Source of the DNA: Siphonodentalium dalli
Taxonomy: Eukaryota; Mollusca; Scaphopoda; Gadilida; Siphonodentaliidae
Length of the DNA stretch: 64,000 bases
Direction: 5' to 3'
Assembly: GCA_032622095.1 (NCBI GenBank)
Contig: CP136066.1
Coordinates: forward strand, 97,423,319-97,487,318
Shown piece by piece: positions 22,982 through 35,505 of this stretch (the first letter of the stretch is position 1; each line of letters begins with the position of its first letter). The translations under genes and the position numbers were made by a program. The notes under the pieces were generated by a model. The model was not told the origin of the DNA and made no database searches. It saw only the letters and a program-made list of their open reading frames with translations.

Positions 22982-23450
22982 AGGTACTCAACCCGATAAA
23001 ACTCCTCTCAATTACTATTTCAATGGCTTCGGGGGTCAAAAATATTTGATTCGAGTCGAGGAAGTCGCCCATCAAAGCTCAGATTTGTTAGATATCGATT
23101 TTAGAAATCTATTATTTTTCATTATCGGGAATACTATCTGGCCCAGAACTCAGTCAAAATTGCGTTAAAATTACCACTTGATTTTAGAGTTATTCATCCT
23201 TGTCTGTTTGAATAGATTTGGAGTACACATCCAGAGCAGATTACGGCAGTTATTGGTACTCATCTCGAGAACATAACAAATTTGAAAAATCAATATCTAA
23301 TAACTCTGAGCTTTGTTTGATGGGTTCCTCGACTCGAATCAAATATTTTTTACCCCCAAAGCCAAAGAAATAGTAATATAGGACCCTCTGATCGGATTGT
23401 TGTTGTTGGAATCTGTTGAGATGGGGACCCTCTTTACGGGTTGAGTACCT
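22982..23450. mobile_element. TTAA-flanked palindromic element, AGGTACTCAACCCG ends
   Basis: The ends AGGTACTCAACCCG and CGGGTTGAGTACCT are perfect inverses, and TTAA lies outside at 22978-22981 and 23451-23454. Inverted similarity continues inward (AAATATTTGATTCGAGTCGA). A half copy lies at 56758-56960. The end type is that of 577-1027, which suggests Kolobok-like mobilisation. Confidence 0.75.
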
Positions 23451-23871
23451 TTAAAGCAATAAACTTGACATTTATTTACGGCTACGGAAGTGGTCTCTTC
23501 AAAAAGTGGGACGCGTTACCGAAACGAACTTCCGAACATACTCTGATAATTGCGTAATTGTTTTTATATCTGAAAAGCTGGACGGCGGTCTTTCAAGTTA
23601 ATTAAAACATTTATTTGTGACACTCACGATGGTCAGTAACAACACAGATGCGAACATATCGTGTTTTCAGCGTGTCAAAACATTCGTGATTAACATTAAC
23701 TATTAGGCTTATTAAAAACTTTATAATACCAGTGTTTCTGCTAATGGGACCCCTCCACAGTAGTGTATGTAGGTTTTTTTATTTTATTTATAATATAACA
23801 TAAAGATTGACAACAATCTTGTTTACATTAATTTTGTGGTCTTAATAATGTAGTTAACATGTAACATTAGA

Positions 23872-24882
23872 AATGAAAGTGTCAATGACACTGTAGCTCA
23901 ACTTAGGTAGGGGGAATAATTTAATGGTTGACAGTAAATGGAGGAATAGGAAAGGTGCTAATAGAAATGTCTAACCTGCTCCAAAGGATTTAGTGATGCA
24001 AAGAGTAAAATACAAGATGGCTGCTGGTGGCCCATTTTTTTTGGCCAATTGACCCCAAAAGAACTCGTTCCCATCTACGTATAATTGTTAACATCCATGA
24101 CAAATTTTATGAAGATCTGACCAAAGCTACGACCTACAAATTTCATGATGATCAGACGAACAGTACGACCTGTAGACCGCGCCAATGGATTGAATTTGAA
24201 ATCCAAGATGGCCACCAGCAGCCATGTTTTTTGGCCGAATGACCCCACAATGATTCGTTCCCATCTACATGTCAATGTCAACATTCATGACAAATTTCAT
24301 AAAGATCAGACCAAATGTACGACCTGTAGCCCGCGCCAAAGGATTTAGTCATGCAAATAGTAAAATCCAAGATGGTTGCTGGTGGCCATATTATTTGTCC
24401 GAATGACCCCAAAATGACTCGTTCTCATCGACATTCCAATTTCAACAGCCATGACAAATTTCATGATGATCAGACTAAAGGTACGACATGTGGCCCGTGC
24501 TAAAGGATTTAGTCATACAAAGAGTAAAATCCAAGATGGCTGCTGGCGGCCATGTTTTTTGGCTGAATGACCCCAAAATGACTCGTTCCCATCTACATGT
24601 CAATATTAACATCCATGACAAATTTCATGATGATCAGATGAACAGTACGACCTGTAGGCCGCGCCAATGGATTGAATCTTGAAATCCAAGATGGCTGCCA
24701 GCAGCCATGTTTTTTGGCCGAATGACCCCAAAATGACTCGTTCCCATCTACATGTCAATGTCAACATTCATGACAAATTTCATGAAGATCAGACCAAAGG
24801 TACAACCTGTAGCCCGCGCCAAAGGAAATTGTTGACGGACACACGGCAATAGCTCAAACTTACAAAAGTAAGTTGAGCTAAA
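23872..24882 (-). mobile_element. AGCTCAACTT element (copy 2, inverted)
   Basis: It reads AATGAAAGTGTCAATGACAC then TGTAGCTCAACTTA at the left and AAGTAAGTTGAGCTAA at the right, the inverse of copy 1. About five units of 150-160 bp carry AAATCCAAGATGGCTGCTGG and TTCCCATCTACATGTCAAT. Confidence 0.75.
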
Positions 24883-25332
24883 AAAGGCTAATGATCTTTT
24901 TGATGTGTATATTAGTTAGTTGAATTAATGCATTATTAAAACAACAGAATGAAAATAGCCAAGTGGACCCTTATAAATAAACACTCTGGTAAAAACTAGG
25001 TAAACCAAGCTTTACATGGCTATACCCTGGTAAAGTCAGGTGAACAATAGGGTCCTGTGAATAGTCGAGATTCAATTCAAAAGTCAAACACGATTTGAAT
25101 TTGAGTCGAAATTTTGAATATACAATGACGAAAAAGTAGGCTGTTTATGGACATGTACATTGTACACAACTTGATCTTAGCTGTTTCTGTGCCATTTAAT
25201 TCCCGAAAATTATGAATATATGCACCTTATAATTCTTATTGTACATCGCGAATGATCGCATGCTATAAATTATAAGTATAGCCAGAAATTTCCCCACATG
25301 ACCTGCATTAATTGCTGGGTGAATGATAGTCC

Positions 25333-25500
25333 AAGTCTTCTCGTACTAAAACTAGCTAAGATTTTGGGATGGAGAGATGCTAGTGTTTAAGTCTTCTCGT
25401 ACTAAAACTAGCTAAGATTTTGGGATGGAGAGATGCTAGTGTTTAAACACTAGCATCTCTCCATCCCAAAATCTTAGCTAGTTTTAGTACGAGAAGACTT
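25333..25500. repeat. Three exact 56-bp units, two direct and one inverted
   Basis: Units at 25333-25388 and 25389-25444 are identical. The one at 25445-25500 is the exact reverse complement. The last two therefore make a 112-bp perfect palindrome without spacer, and AGTCC/GGACT extends the outer inversion. The unit starts AAGTCTTCTCGTACTAAAAC. Confidence 0.95.
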
Positions 25501-26029
25501 GGACTAGGTGAATGAGCGTGTTAAGTCCAAGCGCAGTACATGGGAGATAACTTATCTCCCTTCCACTGCGCTGGGACTTCTAGTTCTTGTACCTGAACCA
25601 CTCATTTGGATACGATTCTCAAAACTTTATGAACTTATGTCTGCGATTTGAATTTTATGACGCTCTATCCTGAACTTCAGGGACTTGGGATATTAATCGT
25701 TGTGACGGCCACGTGGACGTTTTGATCTGTTTTTTTCTTGACAATTATCAATCAAGTTCATACATGTAGCATCATTAAAGTTATGATGGAACTTCATAGA
25801 AGTTAATAGAACGTTTCACAAATCGTCTAAGGCTAAAATAAAAAAGACCTTTGTTTCTGGTGACCCACCTACCCCTATTCCGACACCACCAACCGTTTTC
25901 ATTTTGTTGATTTAGCAAAATTAGTATGCATCCAATGTTATTTTCCGTGTAAACTGATTCATTTCCGTGTAAAATGGACACATCGCGTGTACTCAGAGAT
26001 GTGGCAACAGGGGGGGTTTGGTGGGGTTT

Positions 26030-26870
26030 TTATCTCACCCCACCAACTTTGGTCAAAATTTTCAACAGTTGGAAATTTCATACCTGCCAAAACATTAGTT
26101 GGAAATTTTACACCAACAATATGTTGAACATGTTCTTGTAGTTTGATTTCCAAACAATTTATTGGGGGGAATTAATTGTTTTTGAACCAATATTTGCATA
26201 TTTTCCAATTTTTTTGTAAAAATTTTGGACTGAAATGATCATCAGTTGGAAATTTTCCAACATTATGGGGGTGACAGGTTGGAAATTTCCAACACTTGGA
26301 AAGCTTGTGTCCTGGTCCCTCCCCTGTGGCCAGTCAAATACTGCTAGTTAATTTTAGAAAACAATATTGTCATATATTTGGTTAACATTGTCATTGGAAT
26401 TGTCATCAGTTGGAAATTTTCAAACCTAAGTGGGTGTGTCAGGTTTGAAATTTCCAACTCTAGGAAGGCTTGAAGCTATAGTCTAGATGCTAGGATTTTG
26501 CGATTTTCTTGTTCAGATTTCAAAATTTTCCCACACCGGGCCGAACCATGGTCCGCCCGGTGTGTCATTGTCCCTCCCCCATGGACAATACAAAACTGCT
26601 AATTACTAGTAGTGAAAGAAAATAATCAACAATTTTACTACATTTGGTCAAACTTGTGGACTGAAATGGTCATCAGTTGGAGAATTTTCCAACCTGATGG
26701 GGAGCATGAGGTTTGAAATTTCCAACACTAGGAAAGCTTCAGTTGAGGCAAGTCTAGATGCTAGGATTTGCGATTTTCTTATATAGTTTTCAAAATTTTC
26801 TCACACAGAGCCGAACAACCATGGTCAGCCGGTGTGTCCTGGTCTCTTGCCTGTAGCCATGTGCATTTGT
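26030..26870 (+). repeat. Tandem array, GTTGGAAATTTCCAAC units (~250-300 bp)
   Basis: CATCAGTTGGAAATTTTC recurs near 26240, 26407 and 26672, each followed by AAATTTCCAACACTAGGAAA-like words. Two units add CTAGATGCTAGGATTTTGCG and CGGTGTGTC. It lies inside the 25048-29121 element. A related fragment is at 62828-62880. Confidence 0.65.
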
Positions 26871-27052
26871 CTGGAGTCAGACCACTAGATGTTAGGATTT
26901 ATGCAATTTTTCAGGTTAAAATATCTGAATGTTCTCATACTGGGAATATAGAACCATGGTTTATGAATATATAGGGTATTAGGCCTGAGCACTGAAGTGC
27001 AAATGGAATTATGCAAAACTTGTGTTTGGTCTGATTCTGATTCAAGGGGTGT

Positions 27053-27078
27053 GGGGGGGGGGGGGGGGGGGGGGGGGG
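27053..27078. repeat. 26-nt G run
   Basis: Uninterrupted G run, followed 30 bp on by a C run (27110-27121). Together they could form an intrastrand G:C hairpin. The Gly-rich and Pro-rich ORFs here are artefacts. Confidence 0.95.
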
Positions 27079-27246
27079 TGCAGTTGGAATTTGCCAAGGT
27101 GGACACCCCTCCCCCCCCCCCCAAACGGAGATCCTCTAGCCATGTCCCTGCATGTACTATTATACCACACTTCAATTGTGGGTCATAGCCGAATCAAACT
27201 TATTCAATAAATGACACTATATTCTAATATTATGTACTTAGTTTTT

Positions 27247-27780
27247 ATCTCACCTGAGACAAAGTCTCCGGTGGAGCTATAGTTATCACTCCTCGTCCAT
27301 CCATCCATCAATAATTCATCTCCAGAACAATAAGACCGAATGGGTTCATATTTAGTGTGGATGATCAGGTGACTCAAATTCAGATTTGTTCAAATGAGGT
27401 CACTTTGTCAAATAGTTGCGAAGTCAGGGCCATAACTCTTGCCCTCCATAGTAATTCTTATAATGACTTCTCAAATATCATTGGGCCGAATGGGTTCATA
27501 TTTGATATGAAGGGTCCTTGGGTAACTGGGGTTCAGATTTGTTCAAATACAAAAAAAATTCAGATTGAACTCCTTACTCAATTTATTTTTAAACATTTAA
27601 TAAAAACAAAAAATTTTAATTTTTTTTTTTATGAAAATTAAATTTTTAATTTAAAATTTTAATTTTGAAAACTAACAATGTTATAACATCTGCATGGGTA
27701 TATTGACTCACCCCACCAAATTTGAAATCGGTCCAGGGGTCTGGGAGAAAAATCATGAACAGACAGATCATTACCCTTGT
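27247..27780 (+). repeat. CTCACCTGAGACAAAGTCTC repeat
   Basis: It opens with a small hairpin, CACCTGAGACAAAGTCTCCGG, then GGTGGAGCTATAGTTATCAC and CGTCCATCCATCC. Two GGGCCGAATGGGTTCATATT-like units follow. A second copy is at 60450-62060. Confidence 0.7.
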
Positions 27781-29584
27781 CAATTGAAATGTTGCTCTTT
27801 CACATTCCTAATGTCACAAATTTATTTGAGAAGTCATCTCCTTCACTGACAACATTATGAAGCTTGTCTGCCTGCCACTTTCTCCAATGTCTCTTGTGTA
27901 TGAAATGAGATCTTATTTTAACTGACAGTGTTTATTAAACAAATAACAGAAATGGCTGGATAATGTTTATTTGTGTCATTCATTTCAATAGAAATTCCTA
28001 TGTGTTCTATACAGTTGTACAGGCCTGTGTTACAATGTTGTTGACATAGGCTATTAACTTCTTTTCATCTGTGATAATGATGTGTCTTATTTATTATGCT
28101 GATGATTTCAAGGAACAATTATCAGAGGTGCCATGTTGATAACCCTTCCCTAAATTTTTTAACTTATTTTGAGGAAAATGAACACACTTCAACTTCTTTA
28201 ATATACCCTTTGAAAAATACTATATCAATGGATATAGTATTTGATTTCATGTTTGGTACTTGTATATAGATTCCTATATTACATGTAATAATTTTGATAA
28301 ATTTCCAACAGTTGCGATTATGATGTCGGTCCGACATTTTTTGTGTGGAGTTATTCCCATTTTTCGACTTAGAAATTTCTTCGCAACATACATAATTTTG
28401 TCCAAGCTTTTATTCCTACATTTTTCGGTCAATAGGTATAAGATTAGGGTTAAGGTTGTACACCTGCAATGGGAACTGTTATTTTATTATTTTAACTAAA
28501 TGTTTACTGACATGTGAAACATCTTAGTATTTTAAAAACAGGGGGGTATCTGTAGTCCCATTGGGACAGTCACACCTCTAGTTTAGTTTGGTCCATTTGG
28601 AAGGTAATTGGCAATGATATATTGGGGGAGGGGAGGGGTGTACAGTTAGAAATTTCAAGGTAGACACCCCCATATCCCCTCCCACAATTCAATGAAGACC
28701 CTCTACCTTTGTGACTGTTTAGAACTACTTGTTTTAAAGTGATTTGACAAGTTTTAACTATTGTAGTTTTCAGTCCCAGTCTTCTCCGTCTTTATAGTCT
28801 GGTGAGTGACCCACAGTCATTGACTGTCTTGTATTATTTTATAGTACATGTACATTAAATACAAGGAGAACCAGTCTGGCGGGTATTCATATTTATTTTG
28901 AGCCAAGTTGAAAATAAAATGAAAAAATTAAATAAAATGAAAAGCCTATTATTTTCTTGCGTGTCATCAGAAACAAGTTTATATATTTTGTTTTGGCCTA
29001 ATCGTCAACAAAACTTGACAAATTGAGAAGGCAACACACAGGTAATGATTCGATTCGTATCGATTTCGTCGATTCGATTCGATATTTGATTTGATCATAA
29101 TCTCCAATTCGCAGGACCCTGGTAAACAAAGATATACTCTGGTATTAAAGCCATGTAAAGTACATGTAAATAGGTCATATATCCTTGTAGTAAAGGCATG
29201 CATGGTGTAGCCCACTTTACTCATGTAAAATGCCAGTGAAACATACATGGGTAAAACCCATGTAAATCAGAACATACTCTTAGTAAATTATTGATGGAGT
29301 CATGATGTAACAGATTATACTCCGGTAATACCCTGGTAAACTATTATCTACTCGGGTAAAAGTCATTTAACTCTTTCAGTGCCAACCCGATGTTTGTATC
29401 AACCCATATTTCCTTGATCATTTTTCAAATTTATTGATTATAATAATGTGATACATTGATGGAAAGAGCTCTTTGATACAAAAATCAGACTTGGCACTGA
29501 ATTGGTTAAAGCCCATGTAAAAGGGATATACCTGTGTAAATTCCTAGTAAAGTCATGGTGTGCCCCGCTTTACAGCTTGTTCCA

Positions 29585-30660
29585 CTGAGTACTCTAATTA
29601 TGCAAGATCTCGATCAAAATTGAGCGATTTCTTATTTGCCATCGCCCAGGATATCTGCATGAAGATGGTCAACTGGGCCTAATTTTCAGGAAGGCGGGCA
29701 TATAGTGACAGCTTGTGCCATGAGTACTCTAATTATAAAAAAATTCCATAAAAATGGAGCGATTTCTTATTTGCCATTCCCCCAGGATATCTGAAGGTGG
29801 TCAACTGAAGGTCAACTGGGCCTAAGTTTCGAGATGGCGGGTAGGAATCATCATTATATGGGCATATATAGCGACAGTTTGTTTCTTATTTGCCATTCCC
29901 CCAGGATATCTGAAGGTGGTTAACCGAGGGTCAACTGGTCCTAATTTTCAGGAAGGTGGGTATGAATCATGATTATATGGGCATATATCGACAGCTTGTG
30001 ACATGAGTACTCTAATTATACAAAATTTCCCTCAAAATTGAGTGATTCTTATTTGCCATTCCCCCAGGATATCTGAAGGTCAACTGGGCCTAAGTTTCGA
30101 GATGGCGGGTAGGAATCATCATTACTAGTATATGGGCCTATAGCGACAGTTTGTATCACTAAGTAGGCCTACTCTAATTATACAAAATTTTAATCAAAAT
30201 TGAGCAATTTCTTATTTTCCATCCCCCAGGATATCTGAAGTTGGTCAACCAATGGTCAACTGTGCCTATTTTTCAGGAAGGGAGATAGGAATCATTATCT
30301 GGGCATATACATTTAGCGACAGCTTGTGCCAATAAGTACTCTAATTATATGAGATTTCAGTAAAAATTTAGCAATGTCTTATTTGTCATCCCCCAGGATA
30401 TCTGAAGCTGGTCAACCGAGGGCCAACTGGGCCTAATTTTCAGGAAGGTGGGTACGAATCATGATTATATGAGCATATATCAACAGTTTGTGCTACTAAG
30501 TACTCTAATTATACAAATTTTTCTTCAAAATTGAGCTCTTTCTTATTTGCCACCCCCCCCCCCCCCCCCCCCAAGATATCTGAATGTGGCCAACTGAGGG
30601 TCGACATGACCTAATTTTCAGGAAGGCGTGTAGGAATCATCATTTACATGCATGGCGTAT
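29585..30660 (+). repeat. Minisatellite, ~140-165-bp units
   Basis: TACTCTAATTATACAAAATT recurs near 29590, 29732, 30009, 30172, 30339 and 30503. CCCAGGATATCTGAAGGTGG and GGGCCTAATTTTCAGGAAGG follow in each. One unit near 29880 has lost its start. A 20-nt C run (30553-30572) interrupts the last unit. Confidence 0.8.
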
Positions 30661-31674
30661 TGTGGTGATATGATATGTTTTATGTTTATTTTTGTTAATA
30701 GACGCTACATATTTGCCATATTAAAGATAGCGAATAGCCTCTGCCTCTCTGGAGAGCCACGTCCCTGCATTTAAGTTTGGCCTACCACACACACATTCAC
30801 TAGTCACGTCCATGGATATGCATTTGACACTTCATAGAAGTACACATGGCATAACTTCCTTCGATAAATTTCTTCAAACAAATGTCACAAAGCCTACCTG
30901 GACATCTAATCAAGATTAATACTTGAGTTATTATGAGATTGGAATGACGTTGTATCGTGAACTCGGGACCCTTACCGTCATGACTTTCGTGACAGACCAG
31001 TCTATTTTTAGATCAACTTCATGGCGATTATTTCCCCGGATTTCCATCGGCTTTGATTGTGGGGGATGTTGGAAAGTGATTTCCGTGGACACGATATAAG
31101 TAAATTGCACTTTCAAGAGATTCTCTCATAAATTACAATCCAGATTCACGAAATTGTGTTCCAAATAGTGATATATCGCGAGTTTCTAAAAATAGATTTC
31201 AGTGATCCGAGAATTTCCTGACGTCACTGCTAACAAGTCAACAACATGGTCAGTGCTTTGCTCGTCGTTTAGGAATTCTGAGCATTTGTGAGTAAAACGC
31301 GAGCATGTGTGGTGTAAGGTAGCTAAAACACATATATCACGACCATTAATCACAGCTAGTAACATTGTATTTATTCCAAATGCACCTGTTGTATCGGAAT
31401 GGCTGCCACAGAGTGACAGACTAAGAAAAACATTGGCCTTCGTTTCGTCTTTTTCCGAAATTGTCTATTCTTTCGAACCAGGAACTAGTGTTCATTATTT
31501 CTTTGCAATGGCAGATAGGTCACCAACGCGAAAACAACTTATTTATGTAGGTAGTATGATACCCCACCTCTTTTTGTGAAATATTTTAATAAAATAAGCG
31601 TTCTATTACCAAAAAAAAACAAAGTGAGGGAATGCGAACCAGAAACTCGTAACTCTCACTGAGTCTCAGACTTA
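30661..31674. other. Non-repetitive stretch without recognised gene
   Basis: I could not relate this sequence to other parts of the window. A CRE (31219-31226) lies in a locally less AT-rich block. A 90-codon ORF at 31307-31579 has no recognisable domain and is not supported as a gene. Confidence 0.4.
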
Positions 31675-34600
31675 GGGTACCTCGAAACAGTGCGCGGAAG
31701 TGCGCGGTACGAACAAAACAGTTATTATGCACGGGGAGTTGATTTAAAACATGTATATTAATGAAATATAGTAGTAGAAGGTCTTCATGCAGTTACGAAT
31801 TTGCAAGGCCATTTTAAAGTTTCATTAGAGAGAGTGAGTGGTAGAATCTACCGCGCACTGTTTGGAGAAAAGCTTACTGCGCGGTTGTTACCAGAAAACT
31901 TACTGCGCGGTATCGGATTAATAGCCACAGTTACGTGATAAATTAGATATTTATTTTTTTATTTTTTTTTAGACTCCCATCAGCTTTTATCCGGGCATAC
32001 TTAAAAAGTCAGGTAGCTTTAAAGTTTGTATTTTGTCTAGTGTCTTGTTTACTCGTCTTGCTCTCTGGTCAACATTTAGGTTTGCCCACGTTTCTGTTGA
32101 TCAGTTATTATGTCAAGTAGTCTGTCCGACAAGTCAGGTAATTTCTTCCAATCAGTCTCTATTTTGATCAAATTGTTTAAACTTTCTAGTGATGTTCCGA
32201 TAATGAAAAAGCTTATCGGACCGATTTCCGATAACTGGAGGCACAATCGGCCGATTTCCGATTCCGATTCCGATGTTTATATATATTGTGCGTTTGTTCC
32301 TATAATGGACTTATATACACCCAATGCACTCCATATCCCGCATAGTTTCAAAGCCAAATACATCAAAGAAATATATACACACTGTCGTGACAGTATTTCT
32401 GCCGACGTCGGTTGTGTGCTTCCTTTGATGTATACCGGTAGTTGTTTTGACAAATAGATCAAAGGTGCCGACTCAGAGTAACGTTATGACCATGTGTGGA
32501 ACACTTGCATGCAGAGTAAAAGTCTTGATTGAATACTTGTAAGTTGCAACAATGTATGGAATGGCGATGATTATTAACTAAATTTTGATTGATGGATAAT
32601 AATTGCTGTCATATTTGTCTGAGATTTCCCAAGTTTCCATTGGTCACACCTTTTATCTTTTAACAACTCGGAAGCTTTTATAGTTCCGCCTGCTCAATTT
32701 TTGTTTCGCAAGTTCAACGTGGAGCTAAGCGTATTTCATAGCATACGTTGTACAGACGAAAAAGCTAATTATGCCCCTACTAACATTGATCGTTATTGAA
32801 GACAGTTCTGATAACAACTGTATTATTTCATTCAGTGTGTGCTTCAAGTTATTGACATAGCATGTGACGTCACATGACACGTGCTCTAGAGGAAGCCTCA
32901 CTGTAATCAGGTCAGCTTTTTAATTAAAGCTTTCTTTGAATCTATTTCGTGTCAACGCGATTGAACCAATAACTTCATATTACACGGGATGTCGGGCATG
33001 TGTATTGCCATTCTTATAATATATCATCATATCAGACTGCTTTGATGATGCCAATGGCTTCTTTTTAGGCTGTTACAACTGCGTTTTACATTCAATACTA
33101 CAGTTGTATTGCGTATGTTTATTAAAGCGTGCACATTGCGCTTAGATACTAGAACGTTTTTATTTATTTTGACAATCGGTAAAAGCCGATGTTCAACTGC
33201 GAGGTACGATTAATTTCCGATGGGCTATTATCGGCCGATTCCGATTCCGATTATCGGAACATCACTAAAACTTTCACAGTTATTATTAGTCCAATGGCGC
33301 AGTTATTATTAGTCCAATGGCGTGGAATAATGTTTGGAAATTTAAGTGTTGGCAATTATAAAGAATACTTTTTCCTTTAATTTTGGAATAAGAGTATACT
33401 CAGCTAAAAATCAACAAAAATCTGAACATGCGAAATGGTCTTTTTTCATAAAGTGTTTCAGGAGGAAAGTTCAAATTATTTTGCACATTATACATTGTTG
33501 TTTCAATTTATACACAAAAACCTTTAAAAATGAACAAAAAAACGCCCCAAAATGGCCCCCATGGTGGTTTCGATGCTGAGTTGGCAGCTTCCTCTGTGGC
33601 GAACGCGTGGTCTATTATTACATCCCATTTATTTGTGTTATTTGAGCAATGAGTTGATTCTCCAGAGTCATTTAGGTGAAGGAGTTCTAATTTTTCTTTA
33701 ATGTCAAATAGGATGTGTTGGATAAGGAAGGCAACACCTCCGCCGTGGCAAACTTTGTGCGATCTTTACGTATTAAATTAAATCCTGGAAAGCGGATTTT
33801 TGATTTATGACCTGAAATTCCTTAAGTGGAAAATAAAGGAAAATGTTGTCTTACCATCCTTGTTAGAATATTATCTGAAAGCCCACATCTATATGTCATG
33901 GTTTGTTAGGAAACTTAAATAATAATAGCATAATAATGTGGAAATTGACTTCCATAAATCATCATTCACAGTCGCCAATATCTGAGGAATTGGAAGAACA
34001 CGGTGTGTGTCTATTGTCAAATGATTAGTCGGGTGCCAGATATCTACCACTGAAACACACAACCCTAAAAGCCGGATGATAGCCAATCCTCACTATCCGA
34101 TATAATTGTGTCTGTGGTAATTAGAAAACATATGCAAAATACCATCATACTTTTCAGAGCATGAACTAAATGTTAAAAAGAAGTCTCCAGTGCCCTTAAT
34201 GTAGCAAAATATAACATGAATATGGCATATTCAGTTTGTATGATCGTTATATGGATAATTGAAAAAAAATAATTTCGAATTTTAAAACGAGGCCCGTCCA
34301 TTTTAGGAATTTCAGGCCTTATGATCCAATTTTGTTTCATTAAGTGTTAATATATGTGGCTTGTTATCTTCGATATATTCAACTATTTGTTGTTTGTGAC
34401 CTCTGAGGCCATTAATGTTAATATGAGTTATTTTTAAATCCATCAAATCGAATCAAATGGACAGAGTCGACTTCATACTTATACCCTGCATATTTGATCA
34501 CTCAATAATCACTGATGGTTGTGTTGTTTCAACATTTTAACTTCTCTATTTTCTACAATGACATGAAGTAAGCTGTCACCTCTAATCAGTCTACCGCTAT

Positions 34601-34933
34601 ACTATTACTATTAAATTAATACATGTAAGTGTGGTCCCTAATCCGAAACCACGAGTAAGCTTTTCTTGAAACAATGCGCGGTAGATATTGCGCAGTAAGC
34701 TTTTCTCGAAACAGTGCGCGGTAGATTCTACCACTCACTCTCTCTCTCTCTCTCTCTCCAATACAAGTTAAAACGTTAAAATAACCTTACAAAGTCGCAA
34801 CTGAAGACTGTCTACTACTATAGTTCATGTTTTAATTCAACCCCCACCTGCCCCTGTGTATAATAACTGTTTCATTTGTACCGCGCACTTCCGCGTAGTT
34901 CTGCGCAGTTCCGCGCACTGTTTCGAGGTGCCG
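31675..34933. mobile_element. 3.26-kb element with ~250-bp TIRs and perfect 8-bp TSD
   Basis: CAGACTTA directly flanks both ends (31667-31674 and 34934-34941). The left arm starts GGGTACCTCGAAACAGTGCG; the right arm ends CTGTTTCGAGGTGCCG. The arms share CTACCGCGCACTGTTT, GAAAAGCTTACTGCGC, CTATAGTAGTAGA and a GAGA tract over about 250 bp. GC-rich TGCGCGG words are repeated in both arms. No transposase is seen. Long TIRs suggest a MULE-like or foldback element, but MULEs usually make 9-bp TSDs. Confidence 0.85.
32187..33267. mobile_element. hAT-like element nested in 31675-34933
   Basis: The ends TAGTGATGTTCCGATAAT and ATTATCGGAACATCACTA are perfect inverses. AAACTTTC flanks both sides exactly (32179-32186 and 33268-33275). 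GATTCCGATTCCGAT words are repeated just inside each end. It is 1081 bp with no transposase; the 115-codon ORF beginning at 32110 crosses its left border and is not a gene. Confidence 0.88.
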
Positions 34934-35355
34934 CAGACTTATACTATACCATAGTCCATAGGCCTAGTCTAGAGATTATCACTACAGTGAAGTGATCAGA
35001 GTTTATTATATTACTGTCATTATTTTCACTAAATACCACCGTGGTTTGGTGGTGGTTTTCTGATAAATCGGATCATGATAATTGATATTATTATATGACT
35101 GTCATTATTTTCACTAAATACCACCATTGTTTGGTGATGGTTTTCCGATTAATCGGATCATGATAGTATCGTGATCCGATTCCATACCATGCGTGTCTGA
35201 ATCAGAAGTTTAGAACGAGGCTGTTGTGAACTATTTTCAATTGAGACACTTCTTAAAATTGATGTTTTTGATTAAATTGTTCCGATTCGTGATTAAATTT
35301 CAGAGGTTGGTTGTAATAATTAAGTTCAATAGGTCATATAATAAACATATTATTA

Positions 35356-35505
35356 CTACAGTGAAGTGATCTGAGTCTCCACATCACGTCTCGTTGAGAA
35401 GGTGAGATCATGGATCAGACTCGCAGCCTGCGGCAGCTCGTCTGATCCGTGATCTCACCTTCTCAACTCGGCGTGATATGGAGACTCGGATCACTTCACT
35501 GTAGT
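35356..35505. mobile_element. Hairpin element, CTACAGTGAAGTGATC family (copy 1)
   Basis: The arms run from CTACAGTGAAGTGATCTGAG to GATCACTTCACTGTAG with a GCAGCCTGCGGCAGCT loop. Similarity to 42405-42556 begins about 50 bp further left (TTTCAGAGGTTGGT), so both may be ends of a longer unit. A lone end word is at 34975-35000. Confidence 0.8.

Larger units (their letters stand above)
25048..29121. mobile_element. 4.07-kb hAT-like element, CCCTGCGAAT family
   Basis: The left end TAGGGTCCTGTGAAT pairs with the right end ATTCGCAGGACCCTG. The flanks GTGAACAA (25040-25047) and GTAAACAA (29122-29129) form an 8-bp TSD with one mismatch that fits nTnnnnAn. The target was a GGTAAA-rich repeat that resumes on the far side. 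Subterminal GATTCGAATC-like words are shared with 1398-2007 and 19771-20400. The interior holds later insertions and arrays; no transposase frame survives. Confidence 0.7.

Noticed and set aside
26885-27210. Gly- and Pro-rich ORFs on both strands
   Set aside because: Direct translations of the G and C homopolymers.
31307-31579. 90-codon ORF in a non-repetitive block
   Set aside because: No recognisable domain, no clear splice context, and a length compatible with chance in six frames over 64 kb.
32110-32457. 115-codon ORF, the second longest in the window
   Set aside because: It crosses the border of a nested hAT element and translates GATTCCGATTCCGAT repeats.
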